In this document: one piece after another, positions 57,741-64,000 of the stretch | Layout of the letters: each line of letters begins with the position of its first letter | Position numbering within the stretch: position 1 is the stretch's first letter | DNA from: Solanum dulcamara | Lineage: Eukaryota; Streptophyta; Magnoliopsida; Solanales; Solanaceae | Direction of reading: 5' to 3' | Assembly (NCBI RefSeq): GCF_947179165.1 | Contig: NC_077240.1 | Span: 55,872,501 to 55,936,500 of the forward strand | DNA length: 64,000 bases | Position numbers and translations under genes: made by a program | Notes under the pieces: model-generated | The model's input: the letters and a program-made list of their open reading frames with translations, nothing else | Told to the model about the DNA's origin: nothing | Databases searched by the model: none

Positions 57741-59715
57741 TGTCATGACCCGACCTAGGGCCTAGTCGTAACATGGAGATTGAAACCCCGAAGGGCTCCA
57801 ACCAAGCCTCATGTGCATATCATATACATATATAAGGTAAAGAAAAAGCGGAAACATCATAAGAGAGTCTAAACTATGAATAGAAATTTAAGAACATCAC
57901 ATGACAACATAAACATGAAACATTTGTCCAACTAGATGCCTCTACTCATGAATAAGGGCGGGGGATAAGACATGTCCCTAGCTCACCCTCAATATAAAAC
58001 ATAGTAAAAGTCTTTGAAAATAATAACTAATTTGATAGCTAGTCCTCGATAAATGAAGACTCACCACAAACACCGCTGGATAGGAAAATTTAACTAGCCA
58101 TGTAGATGAGTATGATATTAATCTAAAACCCTACATTATGAGACAATGTAGGCAAAAAGTATATATTAGTACGTTGGAATATACTAAGTATTATGGCATG
58201 ACATGCAACGGAAATCATGAAATACAATGGTCAAGTAAATCGCATGATAATATTAGGTAAGTAAAGTCATGAGAAAATTATTTTGACCAAAGCATTTAAA
58301 AAGCATAATTTAAAATCGTAGCATACATAAGAGATCATACATATGTGGGATAGGAACCATAACTGATAATAAGACCATGCGAGCTATAACCTGGAATTCT
58401 GTTGTCTCCCCATAAAATGAAGAAAAATGGGAATCTACTTGCCAAGGTAGACTCTACCCCGCTAAGCGGGTCATACATACGCTATTTGTGGATCCAATAG
58501 CTAGGCCATGAAGGCAACCTACAGTGGCACATAATTTATGGGATATGAGGCTGCTACTAAGGCTTTTGGTAGGTCTCCCACCTCAAGTCCACTCGGTGCT
58601 AAGTCAAATCCCATGAAATACATGCAGCATAGAAATCATAATTACATATATCATAGTCATGATCATAGGTTTGAAATCATAGAGTAGCTCATTTTCATAA
58701 CATACTTGTAATGTTAGAATTGTCTTTTCATCATTACAATCATATTTGCATAATTCATATTATTAGGCCTTAGGTCACCGCATAGGGCCCTAAGTCACCT
58801 TTTAGGCCTTAGGTCACCACATAGGGCCCTAAGTCAACTTTCTTCATAACTTGCATGAAATTCATATCTTGAACTTAGAGTAGAACTCAATTGCATAATC
58901 AATTAATTTGAAAATCATGAAATTGATTTGAAAACATGCATGATCATAAACTTTATATCAGCCCATACATAATTCATGTAGATAATATCCCTTGGAAGTA
59001 TAATTGAAAATACTCATAATTTCCATCATTAATCCTAGAAATCAAAATAGGAGAATTCATGGAAAAACTCTTCAATTTAATGCAATAACCATCAATTTAT
59101 ATCAAAATAGAATCATGAATTCATACAATAGGAGTAGAGATCATAAAATCCATAAAATATTATGCTTTAATTTGATAGAAAACCTTGAGAAATTTATTGG
59201 GCTTCATGGATAAAAGAATCCATGAATCAATACCCAAATACCTTAAGTGAGAACACAAATTAATTTGAAAGAACTTGAGAGTTTTGATGGAGAGCTTGAG
59301 TGAATTTACTTGAAGTCTTCAATGGAACCCTTGAGAGTCTTTTATAGAGAGAGAAATATTTGAGTAGGTGAATTGTAGAAGAATGAATAGAATTAGAGGT
59401 TTAGGTTAATTTCTAGAGCTGAATTAGGTCCTAAAAACGTCTAGGTTCATTAGCTAACAATTAGAGAAAAGTCTAAAGTACCTTTGCTAAAAACTAAATT
59501 CGGCCAGAAAACCCTCGCCAAGTCCGCAACGCGAAGGCAAGCAAGTCTGCGATGTGGACTTACCGCGCACCCTACTGATTTGTGCATTTCTTTTGAGAAA
59601 TTTATCTTTCAATCTACGGGTCCTAAAAATCCACTAAGACTATTTTCTACAGGTTTTGACCCCCTGATCGATATTCCAAACTCGGATTTTCTAAAAAGAT
59701 TAAGGATAATGCATT
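57741..59715 (-). mobile_element. Group-A LTR (minus)
   Basis: In minus orientation it ends GGGTCATGACA at 57741, preceded by GGCCCTAGGTC. Shared group-A blocks: GGTTGGAGCCCTTCGGGGTT, GACTTAGCACCGAGTGGACT, AACATTACAAGTATG. A small GC-rich word cluster (AAGTCCGCAACGCGAAGG, AAGTCTGCGATGTGG) is at about 59518-59575. TAGG(C/G)CCT-TAAGTCACC phrases repeat at 58760-58830. The start (right edge) is approximate because the expected TGTAAGACC cannot be found. Confidence 0.65.
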
Positions 59716-59759
59716 ACATGAGTGGCCTATTCCCAAGGAATACTTAAGGAACTTATGAG

Positions 59760-60434
59760 AATTTTGAGGGATAACATAGTTAGAGAAAATATAGGGACAA
59801 CTCAACAACTAAACAAGGAGACACAATAGCAGGTTATACCCATAATATCTAAACACCTGGTGCCGCTTGCTTGGCTAAACTTTGAGCCTTGTCTTAAATC
59901 CAGGGCTTGCTGAAGTACTAGTCAAAGTTCATGCCTAGGACATACCCTCAATGAAATTATGAATCCTCATTAGTGTGTCCTCAAGAACCAACAGAGAAAC
60001 AAAGCCTAACAGAGGTTTGGCTGACCCCACACCATTCGGCTTATGTTGAATGTGTTCAACCTCTATATTGAGCTTCGGTGATGGTTCCCTCTCCTGATCT
60101 CCAAATGGTGTTGTAGCTCGCACCCCACATCAACCTCTAGGTCGCCCTCGACCTCTACCCCTAGATGGTAATTTACCAATAAGAGTAGGAGGCTCTCACC
60201 CACCCACAGATTATCTCATCCTATCCATCTGAGAAAGAATGAAACAAACATAACTCATAAGTTGGTAGAGTCAAAGATGCACAATAAGGAACAAGAGAAG
60301 TGAAGTATTCTTAAGAATGCCCTATAGTCTCCCGAAGATAGGATACGTGTTTCATCATACTGATCCGCGAGACTCTAGTAAGAACTTGCTCCTGTACTAG
60401 TGAAACTGCCGAACATAAAGCTCGGATACTACTC
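59760..60434 (-). mobile_element. Gypsy gag N-terminus, leader and primer site
   Basis: The minus strand reads LPSRGRGRGRPRGXCGVRATTPFG and on to HKPNGVGSAKPLLGFVSLLV and LEDTLMRIHNFIEGMS (60170-59935), the arginine/glycine-rich opening of many plant gypsy gag proteins. Upstream, AGTAGTATCCGAGC (60419-60433) is a diverged primer-binding site next to an LTR end. The capsid part is missing. Confidence 0.55.
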
Positions 60435-61248
60435 TGTCATAACCCAAACTCCGGCCATGATGGCGCCTATTATAACCCCAGAGTAGGCAATAAAAACCCA
60501 AAAAAGGTTGTGGAAAATAACATTTTAATAATATCAACAAGAATTAAGCAGAAATATAACGTATTGAGCATACACCCTGGATGTAGCCGACACTAGGAAA
60601 CCACTGTTGGTCCCAAGAGAACCCTTGGCCTGGTTGACTACCGAATGAAAGACTAAGCATACATGCGGAAGCTTTAAAATATTTATGCAAAACTCAAAGC
60701 ATCTCAATCTCAATTTATGCAAAGTCTGAATATAGCTATTAATATAAATAGTAATAATATTTAAAACATCAGAATAAATAAATTAAATTGACTCACTAAC
60801 ATTGTGCATGAAGCCTTTACTAAACTGAGATAGGTGCTGAGATAAGACCTACGGCTATCCGACAACTCCACTAAAAATTACTATTAAATAAATATATTAA
60901 ACAAACTAAACTGTAGCCCTTTGAAAGCAAGTAGGTATCGCCAACTTTTGGTGGAAAGAGATTTTATGAATATCCACTATCGTGAGTACCTGAATCTGCA
61001 TCATAAAACGATGCAGCTAAAGCTGAATGAACATACTGAACTGAACTGAATACTCTTACTGAAAAAGATACTGAAAATAACATGACTGGAATGTAAGACA
61101 ATGCAAGTGTAATGAAAACCTTAAAACTTTAGAACTGAAAAATAAAGCAATAAATGCAACTCATTATGAAAAATTAATATATACTCTTTGGGGAGTTTCT
61201 CTAAACAACAACAATCACTATGAGCTTTGTGATGATACAACGAACTTT
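60435..61248 (-). mobile_element. LTR remnant of a separate gypsy family
   Basis: In minus orientation it ends GGAGTTTGGGTTATGACA at 60435, just before the primer site. The sequence does not resemble groups A-C. It is cut at 61248 where a group-A LTR begins. Nothing else is recognisable in it. Confidence 0.5.
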
Positions 61249-62195
61249 TGTCGTAAGTCATCCAATACCTTGCCAAGGAAAGGGACCCCAACCAAGCCTC
61301 TTAGCATATCAATGAAGAGCATACATAAGGTAAATAGATCGAATAAAGCTAAATCAAAGATATAGAATCATAGTCTCAATAAAAGAAGCATAAGTCTCAA
61401 TATGATCAAAAGCGACAACATAGTCTTTCAATATTTAACATGATTCTACTACTAGATAGGGGCATAAGACAAGATCCTAGTTCACCCAATACTTGAACAA
61501 AAAGGAAGTCATAGATTCATAAGAACGTAAAATGTCGTATCGTCAGAACTTGAGGACTCATCAATACTAAGACAATAGCAAGCACTAGCCACGGGCAGGA
61601 GGAGGATAAATGTGATCGTCGGACCCTATATTATGATACAATGTAGGCAAAAAGTATGTTTTAGTACATGAAATGCACTAAGTATTTGAGAAGATACATG
61701 AACAATAAACATAGGATAGAGTCAATATAGATCATAATTACAATATCAATATCTTTAAAATATGGATAAAGTCATAAAAACATTATGCATAAAACTCATT
61801 GGTCAATGCTTAAAAATACCATCATCATCAAAGGAACTATACATATGTATCAGATAGACGTAATCGACATTAAGATCATGTGAGATATTAGATGGAATTC
61901 AATGATCCCTACATTGAAAAGGGGAGGCTACTTGCGAACGTAGACTCCGTCTAACTTGAACATGTGTTATATATGGATCCACTAGCTAGACAATATTGGC
62001 AAACCTATGGTGGAAACATAGTTTAAGGAACTAGAGGTTGCTAATAAGGCTTTGGTCGATCCCCCACCTCAAAGTCTTCTCGGTTCTAAGTCAACATCCC
62101 ACGGAATATGTATCATATTATAATCATAAATCATACTTGGCATAAATCATAAGTTTTTCATAATCATACTTCATTGAAAACTTTGTTCATATGAA

Positions 62196-62246
62196 TAGTT
62201 CATTATCATGTTTTTTTTTTTTTTTTTTTTTTAGTTCATTATCATG
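62196..62246. repeat. Poly-T tract bounded by exact 15-bp direct repeats
   Basis: TAGTTCATTATCATG occurs at 62196-62210 and 62232-62246, separated only by 21 T. It looks like a target-site duplication around a bare poly(A) tail in minus orientation. Confidence 0.9.
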
Positions 62247-62889
62247 TGATTCATGTATTGTGGGTGTAGGCCTTCCATCAATATGAATCCTTTCATAAAA
62301 TATCATTAGATTCTTAAGTCACCCTAATTCATATACTTGCTTCCATACTTAAAATTTATGATCATAACTTATACTTGAAATTGGGGTAAAAATATGAATA
62401 CATGAATAATTTACTTGAAAATCATGAAATTGGATTGAAAACATGCATGATCATATACTTTATATCAACCCATACATAAATCATGAAAATAAATATCAAG
62501 ATATAGAATATATCATGAATAAGAGAACCCAATGCATTATAATAAAATTAAGGAATTTTGAATGAAAATCATAAAGGATTTTGGAGAGAAAACTTGGGAT
62601 TCCATGAGTGAAAGGTACCAATGGATGAAGTCCTACATACCTTAACCATTAAAATCCCTAGATTGGGAGAATCGGAGCTTGACCTTGATGATTTCCTTTG
62701 AAATTGGTTTGAGAAGGAAGAAGGCTAAGAGAGCATACTTCTAGAGAGAGAGATTTGATTTGGATTGCTTGGGAGATAATGAGAGGGTTAGAAGGGCTTA
62801 GGGTAGTTCATAAGTAAGAATATAGCTTCTAAAAATGTCTACATTCATTAATCAAATATAAGGAAAGAACACAATATCCCCAACTTAAA

Positions 62890-63260
62890 TTGGATTCAAA
62901 TCACTGAATGGAGTTCCATCACGGCTCGTGAAGACCAATACAGGCCGTCTTCGTGGTCATGGTGGTGGACTTCAACTTTGGAAACCTGGGGTTTTGCATG
63001 GGTTCCTCCATGGAGACCACCATGGTCCTTGAAGGTTACCTCCGCCCGTGGTGGGAAAGTCGTGGTCCCTAACTTAGAATGGAATCTCAGGGTCTCATGG
63101 GGTGTCTACCAGAAGGGGAACCACGGCTCGTGGTGCTCATAATGGGCCATGGTCCATGCCGTGAGCCCTTCTCTATAGAACGCGAATTTTAGGACTTTTA
63201 CCACAAAGTCCAAAATAGACCGTACTGAGGATCATGGATCGTGAACCTGGCTCGTGGTTG
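62890..63260. repeat. CATGGTCC / CACGGCTCGTG word cluster inside LTR
   Basis: Recurring words in both orientations: CACGGCTCGTG (two exact), CATGGTGGTGG, CCATGGAGACCACCATGGTC, GGGCCATGGTCCATG, GGCTCGTGG. Related in wording to the cluster at 1505-1945, unlike that at 39361-39840. Confidence 0.75.
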
Positions 63261-63343
63261 TCATCTGATGTAAAAGTTGAGATTTTTCCTTGGAACTTCT
63301 TTTGAACCTAGTATTCTTACTTTCCAACTTCTGGGGTCTTACA

Positions 63344-64000
63344 ATATATCCCTCTTGGGAATATTCATCTTTGAATAGGACTCTGACTAGCATGAATGGA
63401 ATAGGAAACAAATATAGCAGGACAACATAAATGGAAAACATCTCGTAAATGCATAAAACATGAGATTCTGAATATCAAGCTAAAACATGACTCTTAAACT
63501 CATTTAATGAACAAGAATGCTTATGAAAATATGGGAATGAATGAAATACATAGTTTGGGCAGAATGGATAATGAAGGAACTAAATACCTCAACTAGGCAT
63601 AGAAGGAAAGAGATGAGGATATCGTAACATCATATCAACTTCGTCTTCCCATGTAGCACCCTCAACCTCTTGGTTCCTCCATGACACCTTAACTGAATCT
63701 ATTTCCTTGTTCCTCAACTTTTTAACTTGCCGGTCTAGAATCTCATCGGCACTGCCTCATATGAGAGACTCTCCCTTACCTCAATGTTTTCCAAAGACAT
63801 AAAGGAACTAGGATCACCAACAAACATCCTCAATAAGGACACATGAAACACCGGATACACCGATGCCAAATCCAAAGGCAAATCCAACATAAGTCATCTT
63901 GCTAGTCCACCTAAAAATCTGATATGGGCCAATATAGAGTGGACTAAGTTTCCTTTTCTTGCCAAAACGCATTACACACTTCGTGGGTAAGATTTTCAAG
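63344..64000 (-). pseudogene. Group-A pol C-terminus with chromodomain, runs off window
   Basis: From 64000 inward on the minus strand: LKILPTKCVMRFGKKRKLSP, LYIGPYQIF (GPY/F module), a frameshift in the [11 protein letters not shown] region, then LDRQVKKLRNKEIDSVKVSW, RNQEVEGATWEDEVDMMLRY and PHLFPSMPS ending near 63590. This is a recognisable chromodomain. A purine tract leads to the LTR at 63343. Upstream domains lie beyond the right edge. Confidence 0.8.

Larger units (their letters stand above)
61249..63343 (-). mobile_element. Group-A 3' LTR (minus)
   Basis: The minus-strand start TGTAAGACCCCAGAAGTTGG is at 63343 and the end CTTACGACA at 61249, 2095 bp. It matches the LTR at 1433, including the ACTAAGTATTTGAGAAG and CCACCTCAAAGTC blocks. 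A purine tract AGAGGGATAT and pol with chromodomain lie beyond 63343, so this is the 3' LTR of an element extending past the window. A word cluster and a poly-T insertion lie inside. Confidence 0.75.

Noticed and set aside
59004..59747. ORFs of 69 and 87 codons
   Set aside because: They lie in a group-A LTR and match no domain.

Overview
The window is plant nuclear DNA, most likely from a nightshade (Solanaceae). The reasons are chromodomain-type Ty3/gypsy retrotransposons primed by a TGGTATCAGAGC-like site, RTE-type LINEs with a GTTGTT 3' end, an Au-type SINE, and an intron-rich gene whose protein is plant ALKBH6. The species cannot be read from this sequence.

One host gene is supported. 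ALKBH6 (11705-35308, + strand) can be assembled as seven exons with GT-AG borders and correct phase, giving 261 aa with all catalytic residues. Intron 3 is about 21.7 kb and holds most of the left-centre of the window: a SINE inside a Stowaway-like MITE, a gag remnant, an L1 LINE split by a ~10 kb Ty3/gypsy complex (itself carrying an RTE LINE in its LTR), a small MITE, a foldback element, and an LTR-like remnant containing a second RTE LINE with a 16-bp target-site duplication.

Layout: 1-10267 is two group-A gypsy elements head to head plus a group-B LTR piece. 10268-11704 is the gene's upstream region with a foldback element and a trinucleotide microsatellite. 11705-35308 is ALKBH6. 35309-39303 is the downstream flank with a truncated foldback element, an Au SINE with 13-bp target duplications, tandem repeats and a polypyrimidine tract. 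39304-64000 is a dense nest of broken gypsy LTRs and gag-pol pieces in both orientations. Group labels are local: A has LTRs starting TGTAAGACCC, B TGTTACACC, C TGTAACACC with a palindromic start.

All retroelement reading frames examined are broken by stops, frameshifts or truncation, and several catalytic motifs are mutated, so these look like dead copies. There is no operon-like gene system. The observations most worth a second look are the giant TE-built intron behind a 39-nt exon, opposing RTE copies in one transcript, diverse short-word repeat clusters at a fixed place in several LTRs, a bare poly-T tract bounded by exact 15-bp direct repeats, and a permuted group-C element with a hairpin at one end.
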